This document shows, piece after piece, positions 15,605-22,106 of a DNA stretch of 64,000 nt (position 1 is the first letter of the stretch; each line of letters starts with the position of its first letter). Location of the stretch: assembly GCA_964539655.1 (NCBI GenBank), contig CAZIJH010000002.1:86623-150622 (forward strand), written 5' to 3'. A program made the position numbers and the translations under genes. The DNA is from CAZIJH01 sp964539655. Its GTDB lineage: Archaea > Aenigmatarchaeota > Aenigmatarchaeia > CG10238-14 > SCSR01. The notes under the pieces are model-generated. The model did not search any database. It was not told the DNA's origin and was given only the letters and a program-made list of their open reading frames with translations.

Positions 15605-16000
15605 ATGAAACACCTCTTAAGAAGATCTCGAAAATTGTGCATGAAAATTCTTAAGAAGAAATTTAAACCAATTAAAAATATAACCTTTCCAAAATCTCAA
15701 GGAGTTTACATTGTTAAAGAAAAAAACAGGAAATTTTTTGGCGGAAAAATATTCTATGTAGGAAAATCGTATAATTTATACAGAAGAATAATGAACGGAC
15801 ATATTGGGCATGGTAGTATACTGACAATTAAATTGAAAAAATATATGCCACGTAAAAAAATCAAAGATTATTTACTAAATAGATGTTTGTGGACTTTTGA
15901 AGAAATAGAAAAATTTGACATTAATTCTTTAGTAGAAATTTTATTGATTGCATATTTAAGACAGAAAGGAATCAGCCATTTGCTAAATCAATCTCGATAA
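15605..16000 (+). CDS. GIY-YIG domain protein
   Basis: The 131-residue protein carries the GIY-YIG nuclease signature as QGVYIVKEKN (the GIY position) and IFYVGKSYNLYRRIMNGHIG (YIG-x-S-x-N-L-x-R-R). A late glutamate is in VEILLIAYLRQKG, at the place of the metal-binding glutamate. The first 30 residues are basic. It is 70 bases after the Mrr-TPR gene on the same strand and equally A+T-rich, so it may belong to the same island. Its target is unknown. Confidence 0.8.
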   Translation: MKHLLRRSRKLCMKILKKKFKPIKNITFPKSQGVYIVKEKNRKFFGGKIFYVGKSYNLYRRIMNGHIGHGSILTIKLKKYMPRKKIKDYLLNRCLWTFEEIEKFDINSLVEILLIAYLRQKGISHLLNQSR

Positions 16001-16016
16001 AAAATCAATAAATTAA

Positions 16017-16802
16017 TTACGAATTTTTTTTGTTAGAATACAGTTGCTCCAAAATTCTCATCGTTTCCATCTGTAGCCAGTCAACTTTTTCTGGCGGACA
16101 CCATGTCATAGGAGTCTGCGAGCGTGCAATTGTTATTACATCTGGCCTGTTCACGCCATTGAGGAGGTTGCGCACATTTTCCATTCTTGAAATACAGTCG
16201 GACGGGCCGTCTTCCCCGATCCTGTCGTTTCCGGATGCGAACGCGTCAAGGTCGATGTCGAGTATGAGCGAACGCGGAGAACCGTTTATCTCGCCGCACA
16301 TCTCTTTCATGCCGATAATGTCCGGGCTTGGAACAGAATGTTTGCCGGTCGTCGTTTCCCACAAAATGTTGTATCTCTCGTCAAAACGTGTTTTCGGGAC
16401 GTTTTTGATTTCTCCGTTGGCTATCCTGCCATACGCGCAGATGTATTTGTTCCTCGGATCGTAATGGTAGATCGGGCCAGCTATTCCGTCGGTGACTGCG
16501 ACAGAGATGAAATCTCCTATGTTTATGTCTCTGACAATGTTTTTCCTGTAAAATTCTCCGCGCATTTTGTCCAAGTCGCATTTCTTTGCTATTTGGCTGG
16601 GAACCAGCGCGCCGCACGCCATATCGCTGTGATTGTCTATATGCAAGACCGCCGCCGGACTGCCTTTTACCCTGTACCACGCATCAAGCACATCGTCGTG
16701 CGGATCAACTATGCAGCAGTCGATGCCCGCGATCGAAATGTTCTCGGGATATGTGTACGTTCCTTTTTCTTTGCTCAACAGTTTTGTGTCTGCCTTCAGC
16801 AT
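16017..16802 (-). CDS. UPF0489-like protein with arginase-type metal motifs
   Basis: The 261-residue protein has H54-I-D56-N-H58-S-D60 and later LILDIDLDAFASGND. Such HxDxHxD plus DxDxD motifs bind a two-metal centre in arginase-fold enzymes, and the combination is typical of the UPF0489 family. The substrate of that family is not known to me. Other conserved-looking parts are ISVAVTDGIAGPIYHYDP and TIARSQTPMTWCPP. Base composition returns to that of the housekeeping genes, marking the right edge of the A+T-rich island. Confidence 0.7.
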   Translation of the reverse strand: MLKADTKLLSKEKGTYTYPENISIAGIDCCIVDPHDDVLDAWYRVKGSPAAVLHIDNHSDMACGALVPSQIAKKCDLDKMRGEFYRKNIVRDINIGDFISVAVTDGIAGPIYHYDPRNKYICAYGRIANGEIKNVPKTRFDERYNILWETTTGKHSVPSPDIIGMKEMCGEINGSPRSLILDIDLDAFASGNDRIGEDGPSDCISRMENVRNLLNGVNRPDVITIARSQTPMTWCPPEKVDWLQMETMRILEQLYSNKKNS

Positions 16803-16873
16803 GAGAATTAGCTATGTGGCTGAACGATTTAAATGCCGCTAATATGGCCACTCTAAAAAATAAAGTTTAAATA

Positions 16874-16888
16874 GTTCTAGTTTAGAAC
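16874..16888. promoter_or_regulatory. Inverted repeat at the MNT-HEPN promoter
   Basis: GTTCTA (16874-16879) and TAGAAC (16883-16888) are exact inverted arms around GTT, just after the TATA-like tttaaata (16866-16873) and ten bases before the ATG. TAGAAC occurs again at 16902-16907, inside the gene start. The location suits autorepression by the helix-turn-helix part of the first gene. Confidence 0.65.
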
Positions 16889-16897
16889 GTATGTTAT

Positions 16898-17488
16898 ATG
16901 ATAGAACCGCACGGTAATGAAAACGAACATACGTTCTATATACAAACCGCTCTCCAGAAAGTGCAGGAGGTCTTCTATAAATTTCCTGAAAGGGAGTTCA
17001 GCCTGAGCGACCTCGCAGAGGAGGCGGGCGTGGCGAAGGCGAATCTGGGGCGCATCATCGTCATTCTTGAGAAATACGGATTCGTCAAGCTCGAGAAACT
17101 CACGAAAATTTGGCGCATCAAAGCGAACCAGTCAAGCTGGTTCTTTGTTAAGAACAAAATAATTTACAATCTGAATTTGATTTATCAAAGCGGAATAACA
17201 GAAATTCTCAACGAAATATACAGCCGTCCAAAATCGATAACACTCTTTGGGAGTTTCAGGAAAGGCGAGGACATTTCTACATCCGACATAGACGTAGCCG
17301 TGGAGAGCGACGAATTCAAGGAATACAAGATATTGTCCGGGCTGAAGGAGCTCGAATCGATCGGGAAGACGATCGGCGGACGCAAGATCCAGATACACGA
17401 GTTCAGCAGGAAAACAGTCGACAAGAACCTGTTCAACAACATCGCGAACGGTATCGTGCTCATAGGATTTCTGGAAGTGAACCCGTGA
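16898..17488 (+). CDS. Nucleotidyltransferase (MNT) with N-terminal winged helix
   Basis: The protein has 196 residues. Residues 30-75 form a helix-turn-helix (FSLSDLAEEAGVAKANLGRI, then ILEKYGFVKLEKL). Residues about 110-175 are a minimal nucleotidyltransferase with LFGSFRKGE (117-124) and STSDIDVAVE (127-136). The GSF and DxD motifs bind nucleotide and metal. MNT antitoxins silence HEPN toxins by adenylylating them. The gene overlaps the next, HEPN-like gene by four bases. The fused DNA-binding domain and the palindrome upstream suggest that it also represses the operon. Confidence 0.85.
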   Translation: MIEPHGNENEHTFYIQTALQKVQEVFYKFPEREFSLSDLAEEAGVAKANLGRIIVILEKYGFVKLEKLTKIWRIKANQSSWFFVKNKIIYNLNLIYQSGITEILNEIYSRPKSITLFGSFRKGEDISTSDIDVAVESDEFKEYKILSGLKELESIGKTIGGRKIQIHEFSRKTVDKNLFNNIANGIVLIGFLEVNP

Positions 17489-17925
17489 GAAAAGAATTTC
17501 TCGGCATGCTCGTCAGGGACGGAAGGATCAGAATAAGGAGCGTGGACAACGAAAGGATAAAATCGTTGCTCAGCTCCGCCGCGATGAATACGAAAGTTGT
17601 CCTGTCGATGAAAGTCACCGAAGAAAATGCCACGGTCATATTCAGGGAAGTGTACGAATCCGTACGGCAGTTGGGGGACGCAAGATGGTGGTCTCTGGGA
17701 TACGAACCCTGGGGTTCTGGAGGGCACGAAGTGTGTCTGGAAATTTTGAAGGACATGGAAGTCGAACAGAAAACAAAACTTAATTTTTTGGACAGGTTCA
17801 GGCAGATAAGGAACGAGGCGAATTACCGCGGATACAAAATATCTGTCGCCCAGGCCACGGAAATTGCAAATTTCTGGAACGAAGTGGGGAAAGAGATACT
17901 TGGATTGCTTAAGAAAAATCTTTGA
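17485..17925 (+). CDS. HEPN-domain protein, toxin partner of MNT
   Basis: The 146-residue, mostly helical protein has LDRFRQIRNEANYRGYKIS near residues 102-120, the helix that carries the RN-type active motif in HEPN proteins. The usual RX4-6H histidine is not seen; R109-N110 is followed by Y114. This may be a variant subgroup or an inactive form. Its position directly after an MNT antitoxin, with a four-base overlap, supports the HEPN assignment. HEPN toxins usually cut RNA. Confidence 0.7.
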   Translation: MRKEFLGMLVRDGRIRIRSVDNERIKSLLSSAAMNTKVVLSMKVTEENATVIFREVYESVRQLGDARWWSLGYEPWGSGGHEVCLEILKDMEVEQKTKLNFLDRFRQIRNEANYRGYKISVAQATEIANFWNEVGKEILGLLKKNL

Positions 17926-17937
17926 CAAATGAAAATT

Positions 17938-18195
17938 TTACTTCCCTATCAATTTCTTCAATTTAGAAATATATTCTGCCTTTTCTTCCTCGGGCAGCAG
18001 GGAAATCAGCTTTAGATAAATATCAACGTAATTCTCTGCGCGCTGAAGAACATAATCCAGTCCTTCTTTCACATTTTCGGTTTTGAATTTGGAAGGATCA
18101 GTAGTGTTTGCTGGACCCAATAGTCGAGTTTTAGATCTGCCGGCTGACAGGTACAGATAAGAATTGCCGTGTATCTTCTTGGTGCTTAGACTCAT
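17938..18195 (-). CDS. Small protein with YxYLxxGRxK beta-hairpin start, paralog of next gene
   Basis: The 85-residue protein begins MSLSTKKIHGNSYLYLSAGR, then TRLLGPANTTDP, and ends in a helix pair (GLDYVLQRAENYVDIYLKLI, then LLPEEEKAEYISKL). The next gene has the same plan, MSLFKRRKGNTDYRYFKKGG then YLGPVGKENR and helices ending in LLPP. The N-terminal hairpin with Y-x-Y and LGP resembles the short DNA-binding hairpins found before integrase and transposase domains. No enzyme domain is present. The function is unknown. Confidence 0.55.
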   Translation of the reverse strand: MSLSTKKIHGNSYLYLSAGRSKTRLLGPANTTDPSKFKTENVKEGLDYVLQRAENYVDIYLKLISLLPEEEKAEYISKLKKLIGK

Positions 18196-18203
18196 GTTTT
18201 GTT

Positions 18204-18452
18204 TCAGCTTCCTTTCTTAATCAGAAAATATACCTCTTCCACATCTTTCGGCGGAAGGAGAGCAAACAATTGGTCTTCGACATCATTGTAATGTTTGACG
18301 GCGTCATGTTTCAATTTCTCCATGTACTCTAATGCCTCTATGATTTTCTGCCGATTTTCTTTTCCCACCGGCCCTAGGTATATTTGGGCAGTTCCACCCT
18401 TCTTGAAGTATCTGTAATCCGTGTTGCCTTTGCGCCGTTTGAACAAACTCAT
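18204..18452 (-). CDS. Small protein, tandem paralog of the 17938 gene
   Basis: The 82-residue protein has GNTDYRYFKKGGTAQIYLGP (hairpin) followed by a helical region (KIIEALEYMEKLKHDAVKHY, then LFALLPPKDVEEVYFLIKKG). It lies eight bases upstream of its paralog in the same orientation. The pair probably arose by tandem duplication and may form a heterodimer. No known function. Confidence 0.55.
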   Translation of the reverse strand: MSLFKRRKGNTDYRYFKKGGTAQIYLGPVGKENRQKIIEALEYMEKLKHDAVKHYNDVEDQLFALLPPKDVEEVYFLIKKGS

Positions 18453-18527
18453 GAAATTCAGATTACCAGCAAAGAATTTAAACTTGAACTGATTTCTTGC
18501 TCAATAAGGAGAATTAGTTGATGTAAA

Positions 18528-18863
18528 ATGAATTCTGACAAAACTAATCTGCAGAATTATGTGAAAAAGTTAAGACGATACCTTAGACCAGAAACTATGT
18601 TGCTATTGAGGATGTACATATCCGAGGAAGCTATTTCATTTTCTCAGTTGGCTAAAGACACGCATGTTCCACGTAGTGCTGTTGTAAAACACTTAAAATC
18701 TTTGACACAAGAAGGAACGGTATCATCCTACAAAGACCCATCTCACCAACAGAGAAAATTATACACAATAAATGATAACAGCCGAGACACAGTTCAACAC
18801 CTCCTAAATATTGATGATGTATCAAACACGTATGCAAATTATCTGGAAAAAAATAGGAAGTGA
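18528..18863 (+). CDS. ArsR/MarR-like winged-helix regulator
   Basis: The 111-residue protein has a clear winged helix: ETMLLLRMYISEEAISFSQL, AKDTHVPRSAVVKHLKSLTQ (recognition helix) and GTVSSYKDPSHQQRKLYTIN (wing). The C-terminal helix may dimerise. There is no cysteine metal site. It is followed four bases later by the 18868 gene, so the two are probably co-transcribed. It is divergent from the small paralog pair and could control either side. It is slightly A+T-rich. Confidence 0.75.
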   Translation: MNSDKTNLQNYVKKLRRYLRPETMLLLRMYISEEAISFSQLAKDTHVPRSAVVKHLKSLTQEGTVSSYKDPSHQQRKLYTINDNSRDTVQHLLNIDDVSNTYANYLEKNRK

Positions 18864-18867
18864 AAAA

Positions 18868-19173
18868 ATGAGTGATTCTGTAAATCCTAACAACTACGGA
18901 ACCTGCGTAAGAAGGGTCAGGATTTTGGACGGCCGAGAAGTTGGTGCAGTAACGCCTTCGGACGGCGATTATAAAATCGATAGCAAGCCCCAAATTATGG
19001 GGAACAAAATTCTCGTCTCGTACACGAACAGGCAAAATAAACGCGACATCATCGTAGAAACTTACAAAAGACGGGAACAATCGGCGCAGCCTGATTTTTA
19101 TTTCGGGATGGACCTGGCGGATCTGCTGGAAAAAATAGAAAGCGGAAGAAAGGCCGCACACGAAGGAAAATAG
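18868..19173 (+). CDS. Hypothetical protein after the winged-helix regulator
   Basis: The protein has 101 residues from the ATG at 18868, chosen because GTGA precedes it at 18860; an earlier in-frame ATG at 18811 lies inside the regulator gene. The N-terminal half looks like short beta strands (TCVRRVRILDGREVGAV, then GNKILVSYTNRQNKRDIIVE) and the end is a helix. No family was recognised. Confidence 0.5.
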   Translation: MSDSVNPNNYGTCVRRVRILDGREVGAVTPSDGDYKIDSKPQIMGNKILVSYTNRQNKRDIIVETYKRREQSAQPDFYFGMDLADLLEKIESGRKAAHEGK

Positions 19174-19202
19174 GAACGAACTTCTACTTAAATCAAGAAA
19201 TA

Positions 19203-19210
19203 TTTAAATA
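19203..19210 (+). promoter_or_regulatory. TATA box of the VapBC-type operon
   Basis: TTTAAATA followed by GTTCTTAAC lies about 23 to 30 bases before the ATG at 19233. The same TTTAAATAGTTCT string occurs at the MNT-HEPN promoter near 16866, which may be a shared promoter type. Confidence 0.5.
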
Positions 19211-19232
19211 GTTCTTAACATAAGTAAATAGT

Positions 19233-19484
19233 ATGTCAAAGGTGATCACGCTCAGCCTGAAGGACGACGTTGAGAAGGAATTGCGAAGATTGGCCGTTCA
19301 GAAGTTCGGTGGCGGCAAGGGGAGCATGTCGAAAGTCGTGGCCGAGGCCGTAGACGAATTGAAGAAGAAGGAAACGATTGATCCCGGATATGCGAAATTC
19401 CTACAGGTCATGAAAGAGATCGAAGGAAAGGGTTACGGCGGACTGAAAAAGTACAAATCCAGGAGCGAACTCTATGAAAGATGA
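19233..19484 (+). CDS. VapB-like antitoxin (ribbon-helix-helix)
   Basis: The 83-residue protein starts SKVITLSLKDDVEKELRRLA, a strand-helix ribbon-helix-helix start, then GSMSKVVAEAVDELKKK. A C-terminal tail (EIEGKGYGGLKKYKSRSELY) would bind the toxin. It overlaps the PIN-domain gene by eleven bases. The pair is a type II toxin-antitoxin module. Confidence 0.8.
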   Translation: MSKVITLSLKDDVEKELRRLAVQKFGGGKGSMSKVVAEAVDELKKKETIDPGYAKFLQVMKEIEGKGYGGLKKYKSRSELYER

Positions 19485-19905
19485 AATTTTCTTCGACACA
19501 AATATTCTGACTTACGTACACGACGAAAGCGAGCCGGCCAAAAGAGAAATCTGCGGCGCCCTGATGCAGAGCGCATTCAAAGGCGAAATCGCCGGCGTGG
19601 TGTCGAACCAGATACTGGCGGAATTCTACGCCTCTTTGACAGAACGGCTGAGAAAGCCCGTCCCAAAATTGCTCGCGATGTCGCTCGTCGAGTCGCTGAT
19701 AGTGTCCGGAAAATGGACGAAGGTAAGTTACGACGCAAAGACCGTGCAAAACGCCCTTGACATATTGGAGGCGAACGGCGGCACGATTTTCGACGCGATT
19801 GTCGTCAGCACCATGAAAGAAAACGGAATCACCAAGATTTACACCGAGGACAAATTTTTCTTCAAGGTGCCCGGAATAAAAGCCATAAACCCGTTCAAGA
19901 AATAA
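19474..19905 (+). CDS. vapC: VapC-like PIN-domain ribonuclease toxin
   Basis: The 143-residue PIN domain begins EIFFDTNILTYVHDESEPAK (first acidic residue D in DTN). It continues with VVSNQILAEFYASL (second acidic site, E) and ends with NGGTIFDAIVVSTMKENGIT (third acidic site, D) and IYTEDKFFFKV (fourth). All four PIN acidic positions are present, so it is probably an active RNase. Confidence 0.9.
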   Translation: MKDEIFFDTNILTYVHDESEPAKREICGALMQSAFKGEIAGVVSNQILAEFYASLTERLRKPVPKLLAMSLVESLIVSGKWTKVSYDAKTVQNALDILEANGGTIFDAIVVSTMKENGITKIYTEDKFFFKVPGIKAINPFKK

Positions 19906-19937
19906 TTTTTTTTGTTCAATACACATTCAATTTTTTT
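19906..19937 (+). terminator. T-rich terminator after the VapBC-type operon
   Basis: Two T tracts (eight T at 19906-19913 and seven T at 19931-19937) follow the toxin stop codon. Oligo-T tracts without a hairpin are typical archaeal termination signals. Confidence 0.55.
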
Positions 19938-19985
19938 CCCAAACAACTCGATCACTTTATAAATTTCAACGTCGTTCCATAAGAT

Positions 19986-20753
19986 ATGCGCGTTGAGAAA
20001 TTTCTGGAAAACACAATAGAAGAAGCAAGACAGAGATCAAATGTGAAGCACGGAGTGAGATACAGATTTTCTCCGGGAAGATACGTTGGATTAGATTGCA
20101 ATTCTGACGAAGGCGGAAATATCTCGCTCATATTTCCCGACAACTGGTTTCAGCATTTTGGTAGGCTGGAGATGTCCGGTTGCATTTATCATGAGATATC
20201 CGGCCACCTGAAATATTACGAGGAGCAGTATCCTGTATTTCTGGTATATCTTGGACAGGACGACGCAAGGCGTTTATCCGGCGATACTTTCATCTATGAC
20301 AATGACGGCCAAGAAAAAGAGTTCAACATCAAAAAAATGGACGCTTCTCAGGTGTCATCGGATGCCGGAATAAGCGTGGACGACGTCGTGTTCCTGACGC
20401 GCTTTTTTAACGACAATCTTGTCGATTCGAACGTGGTCCTGGCAATGGGCCCAGAAAAATGGAGAGACTGCAGTCCTTTGTCCAAAATAAATAAGGTCAA
20501 CTCGTATTTCCGCAGATCCTTCGTTCATGCCACCCTGCTGACAACGATACAGAAGGCGGGAAATCCGAAGGCATTACAGAAATACAAGGAACAGCTGGTA
20601 ATCCCAGGCGAGTTTGACGAAATAGTAAAAATTTTTGGATTGCTTAAGCCAACATATGACGAAGAACTTTTGAACGAACAGTATTTGTCGCTCCTTTCAG
20701 AAGCTAGAAGATTATTCGATTTGAATCCATTTTGGAGCCAACAGAAATTTTAA
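19986..20753 (+). CDS. Hypothetical protein with an HEISGH (HExxxH) motif
   Basis: The 255-residue protein is not assigned to a family. CIYHEISGHLKYYEEQYP at about residues 66-83 gives H69-E70-x-x-x-H74. This spacing is not classical HExxH but is found in some putative zincins (DUF1704/MATCAP type). A preceding FPDNWFQHFGRLEMSGC and a later FNDNLVDSNVVLAMGPEKWR look structured. It is a possible metalloprotease. It lies 20 bases before bud32 on the same strand and probably shares a transcript. Confidence 0.5.
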   Translation: MRVEKFLENTIEEARQRSNVKHGVRYRFSPGRYVGLDCNSDEGGNISLIFPDNWFQHFGRLEMSGCIYHEISGHLKYYEEQYPVFLVYLGQDDARRLSGDTFIYDNDGQEKEFNIKKMDASQVSSDAGISVDDVVFLTRFFNDNLVDSNVVLAMGPEKWRDCSPLSKINKVNSYFRRSFVHATLLTTIQKAGNPKALQKYKEQLVIPGEFDEIVKIFGLLKPTYDEELLNEQYLSLLSEARRLFDLNPFWSQQKF

Positions 20754-20773
20754 CTTGACAAAAGGAATTTATT

Positions 20774-21409
20774 ATGGACCGTATGCAGATTCTCAAGCAG
20801 GGCGCGGAAGCAATATTATACTTGGACAAGTTCGACGGGCAGAAAGTTCTCGTGAAGGAAAGAATAAAAAAAGATTACCGAATATCGCAAATCGATGAAA
20901 AAATCAGAAGGGAAAGGACGAGGCAGGAAATAAAATTGTTAACGGACGCCCGCAGCGTAGGAGTGCCGACTCCAAAAATACTTTCGACCGACGAGAAGGA
21001 AAACAAAATCGTGATGGAATTCATCGAAGGAAAACTGCTGAAGGATTTCCTCGATTCCGCAAAACAAAACGAAATAAAAAAAATATGCGTCGAAGTCGGA
21101 AAGCTGATAGGAAAATTGCACACAGCCGGGATAATACACGGAGACCTTACGACATCGAACATGATTGTTGCCGACAAGAAAATATTTTTCATCGACTTCG
21201 GTCTAGGATCCTTTTCAAAAAGAATCGAGGACCAGGGAGTCGACATGAACGTCATGCAGGAAGCTCTGAAGGCGACTCATTACAAAGCGTTAAAAACATG
21301 CTGGGAGAATATAGTAAAAGGCTACAGGCAGACGCATGCCGGGGCCGAACAAGTGATGAAAAAGGTCGATGAGATTGAAAAACGCGCTAGGTATGCTGAA
21401 AGGGAGTAA
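20774..21409 (+). CDS. bud32: Bud32 kinase (KEOPS complex)
   Basis: The 211-residue protein is a small RIO-like kinase: LKQGAEAILYL (glycine loop), VLVKERIKKDYRI (lysine), HGDLTTSNMIV at 122-132 (catalytic loop) and FIDFGLGSFSKRIED (DFG at 141-143). It matches free-standing archaeal Bud32, which supports Kae1 in making the t6A37 modification of tRNA. Kae1 is not fused here, and no kae1 gene is in the window. Its end overlaps a small membrane-protein gene. Confidence 0.95.
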   Translation: MDRMQILKQGAEAILYLDKFDGQKVLVKERIKKDYRISQIDEKIRRERTRQEIKLLTDARSVGVPTPKILSTDEKENKIVMEFIEGKLLKDFLDSAKQNEIKKICVEVGKLIGKLHTAGIIHGDLTTSNMIVADKKIFFIDFGLGSFSKRIEDQGVDMNVMQEALKATHYKALKTCWENIVKGYRQTHAGAEQVMKKVDEIEKRARYAERE

Positions 21410-21605
21410 CAAGATAGAGACTCTCGAAAGATGGTCGATATTCCTGATCTTCGTCGGGCTCGTTTTGTTTTCGATCGGAACCCTCATAGCGATATGGGTG
21501 CAGCAGGGATTCCCGGTTGCGATCGCGCTGTTCGGAAGTTTTATAACGTTTGTCTTCACTATTGTATTAATCCTCGTCTGGCTTTTGCAGGACAAGGGAA
21601 AATAA
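21393..21605 (+). CDS. Small two-helix membrane protein
   Basis: The protein has 70 residues from the ATG at 21393, overlapping the end of bud32. It has two hydrophobic helices, WSIFLIFVGLVLFSIGTLIA and IALFGSFITFVFTIVLILVW, with short charged ends. No family was recognised. It lies between bud32 and rps15 on the same strand, in one likely operon. Confidence 0.6.
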   Translation: MLKGSNKIETLERWSIFLIFVGLVLFSIGTLIAIWVQQGFPVAIALFGSFITFVFTIVLILVWLLQDKGK

Positions 21606-21629
21606 AAATAAAAATCAACCGGTGAAAAA

Positions 21630-22088
21630 ATGGCAAGAATGTACAGCAGGAAGAAGGGGAAGCACGGAAGCAAGAAGCCCATTGTCAGGATGGTCCCTAC
21701 GTGGGTCGAGGCCAAGAAGGACGACGTCGAGAAGACTATAGTCGAACTTGCGAAGGAGAGGAACAATTCCTCTGTCATCGGGACGATACTGCGCGACCAG
21801 CACGGAGTGCCGGACACGAAGATACTTCTGCAGAAATCCGTGACGACCGTGATGCGCGAGAACAATTTGTATCCTGTCATGCCCGAGGACCTCATGAATC
21901 TTTTTAGGAAGGCTGTCGAGCTCCGCACCCACATAAAGAGGCAGAAGTCCGACAGGAACGCCGTGTCGCAGCTTCAGCACCTCGAGTCGAAAATAAGAAG
22001 GCTCGTCAAGTACTACAAGCGCGAAAGCAAAGTCAACAAGGACTTCAGCTACGACCCAGAGAAGGTCAAGCTCATAATCCAGAAATAA
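21630..22088 (+). CDS. rps15p: 30S ribosomal protein S15 (uS15)
   Basis: The 152-residue protein has the archaeal S15 extension (ARMYSRKKGKHGSKKP, then MVPTWVEAKKDDVEKTIVEL) and the conserved core with TILRDQHGVPDTKILL, PEDLMNLFRKAVELRTHIKR and LQHLESKIRRLVKYYKRE. It binds 16S rRNA in the small-subunit platform. It is followed closely by the DHH nuclease and S3Ae, a cluster common in archaea. Confidence 0.97.
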   Translation: MARMYSRKKGKHGSKKPIVRMVPTWVEAKKDDVEKTIVELAKERNNSSVIGTILRDQHGVPDTKILLQKSVTTVMRENNLYPVMPEDLMNLFRKAVELRTHIKRQKSDRNAVSQLQHLESKIRRLVKYYKRESKVNKDFSYDPEKVKLIIQK

Positions 22089-22106
22089 AAAAATAAAAGT
22101 GATTGA

